NCBI GenBank assembly: GCA_041391925.1
Contig: JAWKNA010000004.1
Coordinates: forward strand, 1-64,000
From: JBPOFM01 sp041391925
GTDB taxonomy: Bacteria; Bacteroidota; Bacteroidia; Flavobacteriales; Flavobacteriaceae
Direction of reading: 5' to 3'
Length of the DNA stretch: 64,000 nt
Part shown: piece after piece, positions 1 through 8,576 of the stretch
Layout: every line of letters begins with the position of its first letter
Numbering within the stretch: position 1 is the stretch's first letter
Position numbers and translations under genes: made by a program
Notes under the pieces: generated by a model
Databases searched by the model: none
Told to the model about the DNA's origin: nothing
Seen by the model: the letters and a program-made list of their open reading frames with translations, nothing else

Positions 1-19
1 ATAATATTCCGCCATTTAC

Positions 20-51
20 TTGACAACCCCTACTTTCAGATTGTATATTTG
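20..51 (+). promoter_or_regulatory. Bacteroidetes-type promoter of queA
   Basis: A TTG at 20-22 and TATATTTG at 44-51 match the -33 (TTG) and -7 (TAnnTTTG) elements of Bacteroidetes housekeeping promoters, with 21 bases between them. The queA start lies 22 bases downstream. The match is seen in the sequence; promoter activity is inferred. Confidence 0.6.
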
Positions 52-72
52 CAGCCTGAAAAATAAATATTC

Positions 73-1122
73 ATGAAATTATCACACTTCAACTTTAAAC
101 TTCCAGAAGAATTATTAGCCGAACACCCAGCCGAAAACCGAGACGAAGCCCGTTTGATGGTTCTCAATCGAAAAAATAAAACCATTGAGCATAAATTATT
201 CAAAGATTTGATTGACTATTTTGATGAAGGAGACGTCATGATTCTGAACAATACCAAGGTATTTCCTGCACGTTTGTATGGCAACAAGGAAAAAACAGGC
301 GCGAGGATAGAAGTATTTTTATTAAGAGAACTCAATGAAGAGCAACGTCTTTGGGATGTTTTGGTAGACCCAGCACGTAAAATACGTATTGGCAATAAGC
401 TTTATTTTGGAGATGACGATACATTGGTAGCTGAAGTCATAGACAACACTACTTCAAGAGGGCGTACCCTTCGTTTTCTATATGATGGTTCTTATAAAGA
501 GTTTCGTAACAAACTCACCGAACTTGGCGAAACTCCACTTCCAAAATATATCAAAAGAGAAGTTGAACCTGAGGATGAAGAGCGCTACCAAACGATTTTT
601 GCAAAAAAGGAAGGTGCAGTCGCAGCACCAACTGCAGGGTTGCATTTTTCTAAACATCTTCTAAAACGTTTGGAAATAAAGGGCGTTAATTTTGCCGAAG
701 TTACTCTGCACGTGGGATTGGGCACTTTCAACCCTGTTGAGGTGGAAGATTTGTCAAAACACAAAATGGATAGCGAAGAAGCATTCATAGACAAACAAGC
801 GGTTGATACTGTTAACAATGCCAAAAAACACAAAAAACGAGTTTGCGCAGTAGGGACCACCACCATGAGAGCTATTGAGAGTTCTGTATCTTCCAATGGC
901 ATGCTTAACGAGTTTTCTGGCTGGACCAACAAGTTTATTTTTCCTCCATACGATTTTAGTATTGCCAATTGCATGATTACCAATTTCCACACACCAAAAT
1001 CAACCTTGCTGATGATGGTTTCAGCATTTGTTGGTCATGATTTTATGAAAAAAGCATATGAAGAAGCAGTCAAGGAAAAATACCGTTTCTATACTTATGG
1101 CGATGCCATGTTGATACTATAG
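73..1122 (+). CDS. queA: S-adenosylmethionine:tRNA ribosyltransferase-isomerase QueA
   Basis: QueA transfers the ribosyl moiety of AdoMet to preQ1-tRNA, making epoxyqueuosine in the wobble base of GUN anticodon tRNAs in the cytoplasm. The 349 residues match the usual family length. Recognisable family blocks are the N-terminal LPEELLAEHPAENRDEARL, GETPLPKYI near residue 152, GAVAAPTAGLHF at 181-192 and TLHVGLGTFNPV near 211. The ATG at 73 follows a good promoter and directly precedes the conserved N-terminus. The gene is monocistronic: it has its own promoter and a terminator at 1146-1176. Identification is secure. Confidence 0.97.
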   Translation: MKLSHFNFKLPEELLAEHPAENRDEARLMVLNRKNKTIEHKLFKDLIDYFDEGDVMILNNTKVFPARLYGNKEKTGARIEVFLLRELNEEQRLWDVLVDPARKIRIGNKLYFGDDDTLVAEVIDNTTSRGRTLRFLYDGSYKEFRNKLTELGETPLPKYIKREVEPEDEERYQTIFAKKEGAVAAPTAGLHFSKHLLKRLEIKGVNFAEVTLHVGLGTFNPVEVEDLSKHKMDSEEAFIDKQAVDTVNNAKKHKKRVCAVGTTTMRAIESSVSSNGMLNEFSGWTNKFIFPPYDFSIANCMITNFHTPKSTLLMMVSAFVGHDFMKKAYEEAVKEKYRFYTYGDAMLIL

Positions 1123-1145
1123 GTTGTTAAACTCACCGCTAACGA

Positions 1146-1176
1146 AGCCTTGTTTTTTTACGAGGCTTTTTTTTTT
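1146..1176 (+). terminator. Rho-independent terminator of queA
   Basis: AGCCTTG and CGAGGCT form a 7-base-pair stem with one G-T pair and a T-rich loop. A run of ten T follows. It sits 24 bases after the queA stop. Confidence 0.8.
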
Positions 1177-1326
1177 GACATTTCCCAAGGGTTGCCCTTT
1201 TGATACTTGCTTTTATTTCAATTTTTGATCACCATAAAGAGCTTAAACAATAGCTCTATTGCTAAAGCATATCCAGTCAAATTTCAAAATCCTAATTCAA
1301 AAATGGTAATTCGTTAATCCTTTCGC

Positions 1327-1334
1327 TACTTTTG
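1327..1334 (+). promoter_or_regulatory. -7 box upstream of rlmN
   Basis: TACTTTTG fits TAnnTTTG and lies 8 bases before the rlmN start, so the leader would be very short. No clear TTG is visible at the -33 position. The rest of the gap 1177-1326 shows nothing recognisable. Confidence 0.45.
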
Positions 1335-1342
1335 CACAAGCA

Positions 1343-2383
1343 ATGGAAATCATAAAAAAGGACATACGCGCATTAAGCAAAGATCAACTTCGCGAATTTT
1401 TCGTTAAGGAAGGTGTCAAGGCATTTCGAGGCAATCAAGTCTATGAATGGCTTTGGAACAAGGGAGTTCATTCCTTTGAGGACATGACCAATATTTCTAA
1501 AGAAATGCGCCACAAGCTGGAAAAGCATTTCGTCATCAATCATATCAAGGTCGATCAAATGCAGCGTAGTAATGATGGAACAGTCAAAAATGCAGTCCGA
1601 TTGCACGATGGATTGGTTGTTGAATCTGTTCTCATTCCGACGGAAAATCGTACGACCGCGTGTGTGTCTTCGCAAGTTGGTTGCAGTTTGGACTGTAAGT
1701 TTTGTGCCACTGCAAGATTAAAACGTATGCGAAACCTTAATGCGGATGAGATTTTCGACCAAGTGGTTGCTATAGACAAAGAAAGCCGTTTATTTTTTGA
1801 CCGTCCATTGAGCAATATAGTATTTATGGGCATGGGAGAACCACTCATGAACTATAATAACGTACTCAAAGCGATTGATAAGATTACCTCTCCTGAAGGG
1901 CTTGGAATGTCTCCAAAAAGGATTGTGGTTTCCACTTCTGGTGTTCCCAAAATGATTAAGAAGATGGCAGATGATGAGGTCAAATTCGGATTGGCAGTTT
2001 CTTTGCATTCAGCTATAGACGACGTGCGCACATCCATTATGCCATTCAATGCAACCTTTCCACTTGCAGATTTAAGAGAATCACTTGAATATTGGTATGC
2101 CAAGACAAAAAATACCATTACTTATGAATATGTTGTGTGGTGTGGTATCAACGACACAAAAAAAGATGTTGAAGCACTTATAAAATTTTGCAAATTTGCT
2201 CCCAGTAAAGTCAATCTGATTGAATATAACCCAATTGATGATGGGGAGTTCCAACAGGCCAATCCACAAGCGTTGGACATGTACATTTCAATGCTAGAAA
2301 AAAACAATATTACGGTTACGGTTAGGCGTTCCAGAGGGAAAGACATTGATGCCGCCTGTGGACAACTGGCTAATAAATCATAA
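1343..2383 (+). CDS. rlmN: dual-specificity 23S rRNA A2503 / tRNA A37 C2-methyltransferase RlmN
   Basis: RlmN is a radical SAM enzyme that methylates C2 of adenine 2503 in 23S rRNA and of adenine 37 in some tRNAs. The 346 residues carry the [4Fe-4S] motif CxxxCxxC at C114, C118 and C121, the segment FMGMGEPLMNYNN near 160 and the methyl-carrying cysteine near the C-terminus (C339 in DIDAACGQ). Length and motif order match RlmN; a Cfr-type resistance paralogue is less likely because the N-terminal accessory domain and housekeeping context fit RlmN. The gene stands alone between queA and the convergent T9SS gene. Confidence 0.97.
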   Translation: MEIIKKDIRALSKDQLREFFVKEGVKAFRGNQVYEWLWNKGVHSFEDMTNISKEMRHKLEKHFVINHIKVDQMQRSNDGTVKNAVRLHDGLVVESVLIPTENRTTACVSSQVGCSLDCKFCATARLKRMRNLNADEIFDQVVAIDKESRLFFDRPLSNIVFMGMGEPLMNYNNVLKAIDKITSPEGLGMSPKRIVVSTSGVPKMIKKMADDEVKFGLAVSLHSAIDDVRTSIMPFNATFPLADLRESLEYWYAKTKNTITYEYVVWCGINDTKKDVEALIKFCKFAPSKVNLIEYNPIDDGEFQQANPQALDMYISMLEKNNITVTVRRSRGKDIDAACGQLANKS

Positions 2384-2416
2384 AAAAAAACTGCTTTCAA
2401 AACATTGAAAGCAGTT
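2381..2416 (-). terminator. Rho-independent terminator of the T9SS cargo gene
   Basis: A perfect 12-base inverted repeat (2389-2400 and 2405-2416) with an AACA loop is followed on the minus strand by a run of T (2381-2390). The T run overlaps the last bases of rlmN. The plus strand lacks a T run after the stem, so it serves the minus-strand gene best. Confidence 0.8.
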
Positions 2417-2442
2417 GATATATTAATAGAAATTGTAACTTT

Positions 2443-3267
2443 TTACAAAACTATTTTCTTTTTGATCACAGAATTTGTTGCTGTATCACTCAACTCCAAG
2501 ATATACACTCCATTCGCCATAGAATTTGCTTCAATCACATACGTGTTTCCTGTAGTTCTACCTGCAAGAACAGATTGTCCAGAAACTGAAAATAAGTTAA
2601 AGTTTGTACTTTCTGGCAAGTTGAACAAAGAAATACTCTTGTCTAGAGCAACGACTCTAACGTTATTGATGGTGGATTCTTCAATACCCAAAGTCTGCCC
2701 AGCATTGATAGGATCACCAGGAACAGAATTATAAGCAAAATCTTTAATTATAACGTTTGACGCATTTGCTGCGACTTGGATTCTTACCCATCCATAATGA
2801 GTATTAGCACCAATTTTAAAATGCAATCCTACATAACCATCCATGCCATCACAAAATTGACTTCCAGGATATGCACAACCGTTATAATTGAAATCACCTC
2901 TTGCAGAAGAAAAAACACCGTTTGTACCATTGATTGGGTCGCCTGAGTTCAAGTTTGAAGGATAATAAAATCCACCAGAAGAAAAACCAACCATGGCATT
3001 TGAATTGTAGCTGGTTGCAGTGCTGGCAGAAGCTGGAAACATAAACACAAAATTTGGTGCCGTGGTACGAGAACCAAACAGATAATCACCAGTACCATCA
3101 ACGTCGATGTCAATTGCCACACGAGGATTACTAGCATCGACCGTTTCGTCAGCAATGTCTGTGTAAACTATTTGACCGCTTGCATTAGCAACACCAAGTA
3201 TTGCAGCAGAAAAAGCCCCATATTTTACAAGTCTGTTTGAAAGATTTTCAGAAGTAGTTTTTTTCAT
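2443..3267 (-). CDS. T9SS type A sorting domain-containing secreted protein
   Basis: A 274-residue exported protein of unknown function. The first 32 residues look like a signal peptide (hydrophobic core GAFSAAILGVANASGQ). The middle holds a Ser/Gly/Asn-rich beta-type region with several YNYNGC-like and GW segments. The last 70 residues form a type IX secretion C-terminal domain, with FNLFSVSGQ, GVYILEL and a basic-hydrophobic end KKKIVL. In this family the C-terminal domain directs export across the outer membrane and is removed or attached to a lipopolysaccharide. No catalytic motif was recognised. The gene has its own terminator and no obvious partner. Confidence 0.85.
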   Translation of the reverse strand: MKKTTSENLSNRLVKYGAFSAAILGVANASGQIVYTDIADETVDASNPRVAIDIDVDGTGDYLFGSRTTAPNFVFMFPASASTATSYNSNAMVGFSSGGFYYPSNLNSGDPINGTNGVFSSARGDFNYNGCAYPGSQFCDGMDGYVGLHFKIGANTHYGWVRIQVAANASNVIIKDFAYNSVPGDPINAGQTLGIEESTINNVRVVALDKSISLFNLPESTNFNLFSVSGQSVLAGRTTGNTYVIEANSMANGVYILELSDTATNSVIKKKIVL

Positions 3268-3358
3268 ATATTTTTGGTTTTAAAGTTTAAAGTATTGTTA
3301 TTTACAATACAACATCATATAAAAGTAGAAATTATATGCATATAATACAAATTATTAA

Positions 3359-3523
3359 ATGAAAAAAGTACAAAATAACATACCTGATAAAATGACAATA
3401 AGCATTTCTAGAATTCCTTTGGAAAGTAACCTTGGTCTACTGGCTTACGGAGATATTGCTTTTTCAGCTTGGAGAGATTTAAAAAGAAAATCAAAAAAAG
3501 CTGAAGGGAATGAAACGGAATAA
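3359..3523 (+). CDS. 54-residue small protein, coupled to the downstream hydrolase-sulfotransferase
   Basis: ATG at 3359, TAA at 3521-3523, 54 codons. The protein begins MKKVQNNIPDKMTISIS, has a hydrophobic centre around LGLLAYGDIAFSAW and a basic, charged tail RDLKRKSKKAEGNETE. No signal peptide or full membrane helix is evident. It overlaps the next gene by 14 bases, which suggests translational coupling. I do not recognise the family; amphipathic composition and position argue that it is a real gene acting with the downstream fusion protein, but this is inference. Nothing else occupies the gap 3268-3358 apart from a small GTATTG/CAATAC hairpin near 3292-3309. Confidence 0.6.
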   Translation: MKKVQNNIPDKMTISISRIPLESNLGLLAYGDIAFSAWRDLKRKSKKAEGNETE

Positions 3524-6041
3524 ACTTCTTTTAATAGGTTGGGATGCTGCGGATTGGAAGATAATTGGACCTTTACTTGCCAAAGGTCATATGCCAGCTT
3601 TGAAAAAATTGATAGATAATGGAGTTTATGGTAATATGAGCACCATGAATCCTCCATTTTCTCCAATGTTATGGTCATCTGTAGCGACGGGTAAAACCCC
3701 AGACAAGCATGGTATATTAGGTTTTATAGAAGTTATGGAAAATAACGTTGGTGTAAGACCTGTGACCGCCACTTCTAGGAAAGCGAGAGCATTATGGAAC
3801 ATCTTTCACAATCAAGGAATGAAGAGTAATTTAGTGGGATGGTGGCCTAGTTTTCCCGCTGAACCCATCAATGGTGTAGTTATTTCGGATAAATTTCAAA
3901 AGGTATCACTAGACCCCAAAAAGCAGAAACCTATGGCTGATGGTACCATTCACCCAAAATTTGCTGAAGAAGAATTTAAAGATTTAAGGATGTTTGCTTT
4001 TGAAGTCACGAGCGAACATATTCTTCCATTTATTCCGAATGCCGCAAAAATAAATCAAGAAAAGGAAAAAGGGTTGACAGCTTTAGCTAAAATTGTATCG
4101 GAAAATGTTTCTATACACAATGCCGCAACAAAGTTATTAAGAACCACAGAATGGGATTTTATGACTGTGTACTATGATTTAATAGATCATTTCTGCCACT
4201 CTTTTATGAAATTTCACCCACCCAAGCTTAATCGTATCAATCAAGCTCAATTTGATATTTTTAAGGATGCCATCAATGGTGCCTACCGATTTCAGGATAT
4301 GATGCTGGAAAGAACTTTAGAGTTGATAGATGAAGACACCACAGTGATAATTATGTCAGACCATGGATTTGAATCAGGAAATAAAAGATTGATGGAATTG
4401 CCCAAACTCCAAGCGTCAGCTGCAATGGATCATCGACAATTTGGCATGTTTGTGGCTATGGGACCCAATATCAAAAAAAATGAAAAAGTTTATGGGCTGA
4501 GTTTAATTGATATTGCACCAACCATATTGAACCATTTCAACTTGCCAATTGGTGAGGATATGGATGGAAAAGTGGCCATGGATATTTTTAAAAACCCAAA
4601 TGAAATAACATATATCAAAAGTTGGGAAGAGGTTGAAGGTGATTTTGCGGAGCTAAAATTAAAAAATGATTCAAATGCATTTACGGATGATGAAACCATG
4701 GAACAACTTATAGAACTTGGTTATGTAGAACGTGCTGATGATAAAATTGAAAATGCAGTAAAAAAAACAAAATGTGACCTAAAACATAATTTGGCGAGAG
4801 TCCATTTAGGAAAAAAGAATTATGATGAAGCTAAAACCATCTTGCTGGAACTTATCAAAGAAAAAGAACCCATTGATACATCTCCATTTTATATTGATTT
4901 AGTTAATATTTCTATTAAAAATGAAGCCTATGATGAAGCGGAAAAGTTTTTGGAAGAGCTTAAAAGTTTAAAAACTACCGTTAAATATACGCTTTTCTTT
5001 TATGAATCTTCTATTCTACTTGGAAAAGGTAAGACGGTAAAAGCATTGAAAGTGCTTGAAGAAGCGCAAGCCCAAAATAGATATTCCAATGCGGAATTAT
5101 GGTATAAGATTGGTTCTATCAAACATAAGTTGCTTAGGTTTGATGAAGCACAGATTGCTTATGAAAGAGCCGTAGAATTAGAACCTGATAAAGCAAAATA
5201 CCATGCGGCAATTGCCGAAAATATGATTGAATTGGGAGAATATGAAGAAGCTGTAGATTCAGCTTTGACCAGTATAGAACTGGTAAAATATTTTTCAAGA
5301 GCGCATTATGTGTTGGGTACCGCTCTTGAAAAATTGGGCGATTTGAAAAATGCCAAGATTGCATTTGAAACCGCTGCCAGATTAACGCCAAAGACCTTTC
5401 ATCGGGCTGAAAGAGCGGTGGAAAATCTAGAAGAAAGAATTACACAGCCTTTAGAGCTTAAGGATAAAACCTCAGCAAAATATAGAAAGGGGCAAATTGT
5501 GGTAGTGTCTGGCTTACCAAGATCTGGAACATCGTTGATGATGCAAATGCTCCATAGTGGTGGATTGGATGTTTTGACGGATGACAATAGAAAACCAGAT
5601 CAATCCAATCCCAAAGGTTATTTTGAGTATGACCCTGTCATGGCACTTCATAAAAATAATGATTGGCTCCATTTGGCAAAAGATAAGTCCATTAAAGTAG
5701 TTGCACCATTGTTGAAGTTTTTAGATCCGCAGTATCGCTACAAAGTAATTTTCATGAATCGAGATTTGACCGAAGTAGTTAAATCACAACAGAAAATGAT
5801 TGGCAGAGATCCAGAAAATTTACCTCTCAAGCTTTTTGATTCCTATTCAAAACAACTCAATAAAGTTGAATTGTGGAAAGATAGAGAGCCAGGTGTGGAA
5901 CTTATTTATCTCAATTATAAAGATGTACTAAACGATACCGAAGAAGCTGTAAATAAAATAATCTCATTTATCGGACAGGATTTGGACAAAGAATCCATGG
6001 CGAAGTGTGTAGATAAAACGCTTTATAGGAATAAAGTATAA
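3510..6041 (+). CDS. alkaline phosphatase superfamily hydrolase - TPR - sulfotransferase fusion protein
   Basis: An 843-residue three-part protein. Residues 1 to about 400 resemble type I phosphodiesterases of the alkaline phosphatase superfamily: LLLIGWDAADWKII at the N-terminus, SPMLWSSVATGKTPDKHGI near 52-70 (nucleophile region), and Asp/His metal-ligand candidates in IIMSDHGFESG and MDHRQFGMF. About 420-640 are tetratricopeptide repeats (NYDEAKTILLELI, RFDEAQIAYERAVELEPDK). From about 660 a sulfotransferase domain carries the PAPS-binding loop SGLPRSGTSLMMQM (668-675). No signal peptide, so it is probably cytoplasmic. Substrate is unknown; removal or transfer of phosphate or sulfate groups on glycans or lipids is a guess. 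The start ATG lies inside the small upstream gene. Confidence 0.85.
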   Translation: MKRNKLLLIGWDAADWKIIGPLLAKGHMPALKKLIDNGVYGNMSTMNPPFSPMLWSSVATGKTPDKHGILGFIEVMENNVGVRPVTATSRKARALWNIFHNQGMKSNLVGWWPSFPAEPINGVVISDKFQKVSLDPKKQKPMADGTIHPKFAEEEFKDLRMFAFEVTSEHILPFIPNAAKINQEKEKGLTALAKIVSENVSIHNAATKLLRTTEWDFMTVYYDLIDHFCHSFMKFHPPKLNRINQAQFDIFKDAINGAYRFQDMMLERTLELIDEDTTVIIMSDHGFESGNKRLMELPKLQASAAMDHRQFGMFVAMGPNIKKNEKVYGLSLIDIAPTILNHFNLPIGEDMDGKVAMDIFKNPNEITYIKSWEEVEGDFAELKLKNDSNAFTDDETMEQLIELGYVERADDKIENAVKKTKCDLKHNLARVHLGKKNYDEAKTILLELIKEKEPIDTSPFYIDLVNISIKNEAYDEAEKFLEELKSLKTTVKYTLFFYESSILLGKGKTVKALKVLEEAQAQNRYSNAELWYKIGSIKHKLLRFDEAQIAYERAVELEPDKAKYHAAIAENMIELGEYEEAVDSALTSIELVKYFSRAHYVLGTALEKLGDLKNAKIAFETAARLTPKTFHRAERAVENLEERITQPLELKDKTSAKYRKGQIVVVSGLPRSGTSLMMQMLHSGGLDVLTDDNRKPDQSNPKGYFEYDPVMALHKNNDWLHLAKDKSIKVVAPLLKFLDPQYRYKVIFMNRDLTEVVKSQQKMIGRDPENLPLKLFDSYSKQLNKVELWKDREPGVELIYLNYKDVLNDTEEAVNKIISFIGQDLDKESMAKCVDKTLYRNKV

Positions 6042-6084
6042 AGCATAGTATCTAAACTAAATAGCTTTTCATTAGCATTTTTAG

Positions 6085-6092
6085 TACGTTTG
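6085..6092 (+). promoter_or_regulatory. -7 box upstream of the prenyl synthase gene
   Basis: TACGTTTG is an exact TAnnTTTG match 28 bases before the TTG start at 6121. No convincing -33 TTG is seen. Confidence 0.45.
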
Positions 6093-6120
6093 TGATGCTC
6101 ATTAACCAGAATGGTTTCCT

Positions 6121-7098
6121 TTGAAAATTGTTGAACAAATAAAACTGCCCATTGCCTATGAAATGGAACTTTTTGAACAAAAGTTTCTATTGTCCATGTC
6201 TAGCAAAGTGGCACTTCTCAATCGCATAACCACTTATATTGTCAACCGAAAAGGCAAACAGATGCGACCCATGTTTGTATTCTTGGTTGCCAAGATGGTG
6301 GATAACGGTCAGGTAAGTGAACGAACCTATCGTGGAGCATCTGTGATAGAATTGATACACACTGCTACCTTGGTTCACGATGATGTTGTGGACGACAGTA
6401 ACAGGCGACGTGGTTTTTTCTCCATTAATGCGTTATGGAAAAACAAGATTGCCGTTTTAATAGGCGATTATTTGCTTTCAAAGGGATTATTACTTTCCAT
6501 AGACAACAATGATTTTGACCTTCTCAAAATCATTTCGGTTGCTGTGCGAGAAATGAGTGAAGGCGAGTTGCTTCAAATAGAAAAAGCACGTCGTCTTGAT
6601 ATTACCGAAGCCATATACTACGATATCATCCGCCAGAAAACCGCAACCCTTATCGCGGCTTGCTGTAGCCTTGGAGCTGCTTCGGTAAAGCCAAACTCGG
6701 AAGATGTTGAAAAAATGAGAAAATTCGGCGAACTCATTGGAATGGCTTTTCAGATTAAGGATGATTTGTTTGATTATGGTGAAGAAGCTATTGGAAAACC
6801 TACAGGTATCGATATCAAAGAGCAAAAAATGACCTTGCCATTGATTTACGTGCTAAATAATTGTTCTACTAAAGAAAAAAAATGGCTCATCAATTCTATA
6901 AAAAACCACAACAAGGATAAAGAGCGTGTGAAAGAGGTCATAGATTTCGTTAAAAAAAATAATGGCTTGGAGTATGCTGTTACTAAAATGGAAAATTTTA
7001 AGGATGAAGCATTGGTACTGTTAAATTCCTTTCCTGATTCAGAATTCAAAGCATCGTTGATACTTATGGTCAACTACGTCATCGAACGAAAAAAATAA
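6121..7098 (+). CDS. polyprenyl (E-type) diphosphate synthase
   Basis: Condenses isopentenyl diphosphate with allylic diphosphates, probably making the octaprenyl-type side chain of menaquinone. The 325 residues contain both Asp-rich metal-binding motifs: HDDVVDDSNRRRG (first, about 83-95) and IKDDLFDYGE (second, about 216-225). GKQMRPMFVF near 41 is the substrate-binding Lys/Arg block. Start is TTG; the alternative in-frame ATG would remove the conserved IAYEMELFEQKF segment start, so TTG is preferred. Isoprenoid precursors would come from the mevalonate genes at 36-38 kb. Product chain length cannot be read from the sequence. Confidence 0.9.
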   Translation: MKIVEQIKLPIAYEMELFEQKFLLSMSSKVALLNRITTYIVNRKGKQMRPMFVFLVAKMVDNGQVSERTYRGASVIELIHTATLVHDDVVDDSNRRRGFFSINALWKNKIAVLIGDYLLSKGLLLSIDNNDFDLLKIISVAVREMSEGELLQIEKARRLDITEAIYYDIIRQKTATLIAACCSLGAASVKPNSEDVEKMRKFGELIGMAFQIKDDLFDYGEEAIGKPTGIDIKEQKMTLPLIYVLNNCSTKEKKWLINSIKNHNKDKERVKEVIDFVKKNNGLEYAVTKMENFKDEALVLLNSFPDSEFKASLILMVNYVIERKK

Positions 7099-7212
7099 TT
7101 TTTAAGTTTAAAATCTCTGATAATCAATCATTTGAAATTATTTTAATAACTTCAGGCAACCATTTGCACAATTGTTGCGTCTTTGTAAATAGAAGACCTA
7201 ATAAAACCGCTT

Positions 7213-7776
7213 TTGAAAGTCATTCAGCTTCATAACAACACCACTGAACTTATCGGTAAAGCCGCAAAAAACAATCGCGAAGCACAGCACGTGTTGTATG
7301 AATTGCATGCCCCAAAAATGTTGAGTGTTTGTCGCTATTATGTCAAAGATGTTCAAAAGGCTGAAGACGTCATGTTGAACGGATTTTTTAAGGCGTTTAC
7401 ACATTTAAGTTCTTTTAAAAATGAAGGCAGTTTTGAAGGGTGGTTGCGAAAGATAATGGTCCGGGAAGCCATTTCATTTCTTCGCCAACAAAAAAATGTG
7501 GAATTTATGGTGGAAGAATTTGAACTCAATAATGATTCCAGCAACAACATTAACACGGAGATTGAAATTGCAGAAATTCAGCAATTGATAGATGATTTAC
7601 CAGAAGGCTATAAAATGGTGTTTGTGATGTATGCCATAGAAGGGTATAAACACCAGGAGATTGCAGACATACTGAAGATTACTGAAGGCACCTCCAAATC
7701 ACAACTATTTAAGGCAAGACAGCTCTTGCAACAACGAATACACGAGTTAAACAAAACAGGCTATGGCACCAATTAA
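7213..7776 (+). CDS. ECF-type RNA polymerase sigma factor
   Basis: A 187-residue group IV sigma factor. Region 2 covers about 25-95 (KDVQKAEDVMLNGFFKAF, FEGWLRKIMVREAISFLR) and region 4 about 130-180 (LPEGYKMVFVMYAIEGYKHQ, EIADILKITEGTSKSQLFKAR, a helix-turn-helix). The start is TTG with no better ATG upstream. The next gene starts 14 bases before this stop and encodes a membrane protein with anti-sigma features, and the third gene an outer-membrane protein, so the three probably form one regulatory operon. The trigger and regulon are unknown. Confidence 0.9.
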   Translation: MKVIQLHNNTTELIGKAAKNNREAQHVLYELHAPKMLSVCRYYVKDVQKAEDVMLNGFFKAFTHLSSFKNEGSFEGWLRKIMVREAISFLRQQKNVEFMVEEFELNNDSSNNINTEIEIAEIQQLIDDLPEGYKMVFVMYAIEGYKHQEIADILKITEGTSKSQLFKARQLLQQRIHELNKTGYGTN

Positions 7777-8539
7777 ACAGGAAGAACAAATGAGGGACAA
7801 GCTCGAGAAACGAGTATTGCAACCTTCACCAGAAAGCTGGGCAACCTTGTCCAAGCGTCTGGATGCCGAACAGAAGAACAAAAATAAATCGCTGTTTTGG
7901 TGGTTTGGAATTGCCGCGAGCATTATCGGAATCGTGTTTGTGACAGCGATGTATTTCAACAATACATCTTTTGAAAACAATACGCCGACAATTGTAAATA
8001 GCAACGACAATGTGATTCAGAAAGAGGAAATTCAAAAAGGTGAATTCAAAAAGGAGGAAGTTGCTGTTGAAGACATCAAACCAGTGGAGCATTCTCCAAA
8101 GGAAACTGAACAAAAATCAAACGCAAAAACGAATCTTCCAAAAAAGAGTCAACTCCTAAATCAAATACCACAAGAACAAATCGTGGCCCAAGTGCAGCAT
8201 TCATCTTCTAAAACCTCAACAGATAAAGTATCAGAAATCAAAACATCCGAACTCACCTTTGAAGAACAAAAAGTTAAGGATGTGGTGGCAATCATAAAAG
8301 ATTTAAAGACAAACGGTAAAACCGTTACGGATGCAGAAATTGATAGCTTACTCAAAAGAGCTCAAAAAGAAATTTTGTCCAACAGACTATATAATGAAAC
8401 GACTAGAACAGTTGATGCGAATGTGCTGCTTCAAGACGTTGAGGCCGACTTGCAACAATCATTCAGGAGTAAGGTTTTTGAAGCCTTGCAATCTGGTTAT
8501 GAATCGGTAAAAACTGCAGTTGCCCAGAGGAATAACTAA
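7763..8539 (+). CDS. membrane protein, probable anti-sigma factor
   Basis: 258 residues with one transmembrane helix at about 44-66 (WWFGIAASIIGIVFVTAMYF). The N-terminal 40 residues (RDKLEKRVLQPSPESWATL) would be cytoplasmic and the long, Lys/Glu/Gln-rich remainder periplasmic. This topology, a start overlapping the sigma gene by 14 bases, and N-terminal PSPESWATLSKRLD, a pattern common in Bacteroidetes proteins following ECF sigma genes, suggest anti-sigma function. No zinc-binding ZAS motif is visible, so the mechanism is not the classical one. Function is inferred from context, not from a recognised domain. Confidence 0.65.
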   Translation: MAPIKQEEQMRDKLEKRVLQPSPESWATLSKRLDAEQKNKNKSLFWWFGIAASIIGIVFVTAMYFNNTSFENNTPTIVNSNDNVIQKEEIQKGEFKKEEVAVEDIKPVEHSPKETEQKSNAKTNLPKKSQLLNQIPQEQIVAQVQHSSSKTSTDKVSEIKTSELTFEEQKVKDVVAIIKDLKTNGKTVTDAEIDSLLKRAQKEILSNRLYNETTRTVDANVLLQDVEADLQQSFRSKVFEALQSGYESVKTAVAQRNN

Positions 8540-8576
8540 CATTAGAATTTAATCATCAATTAAAAAACGAACAATT

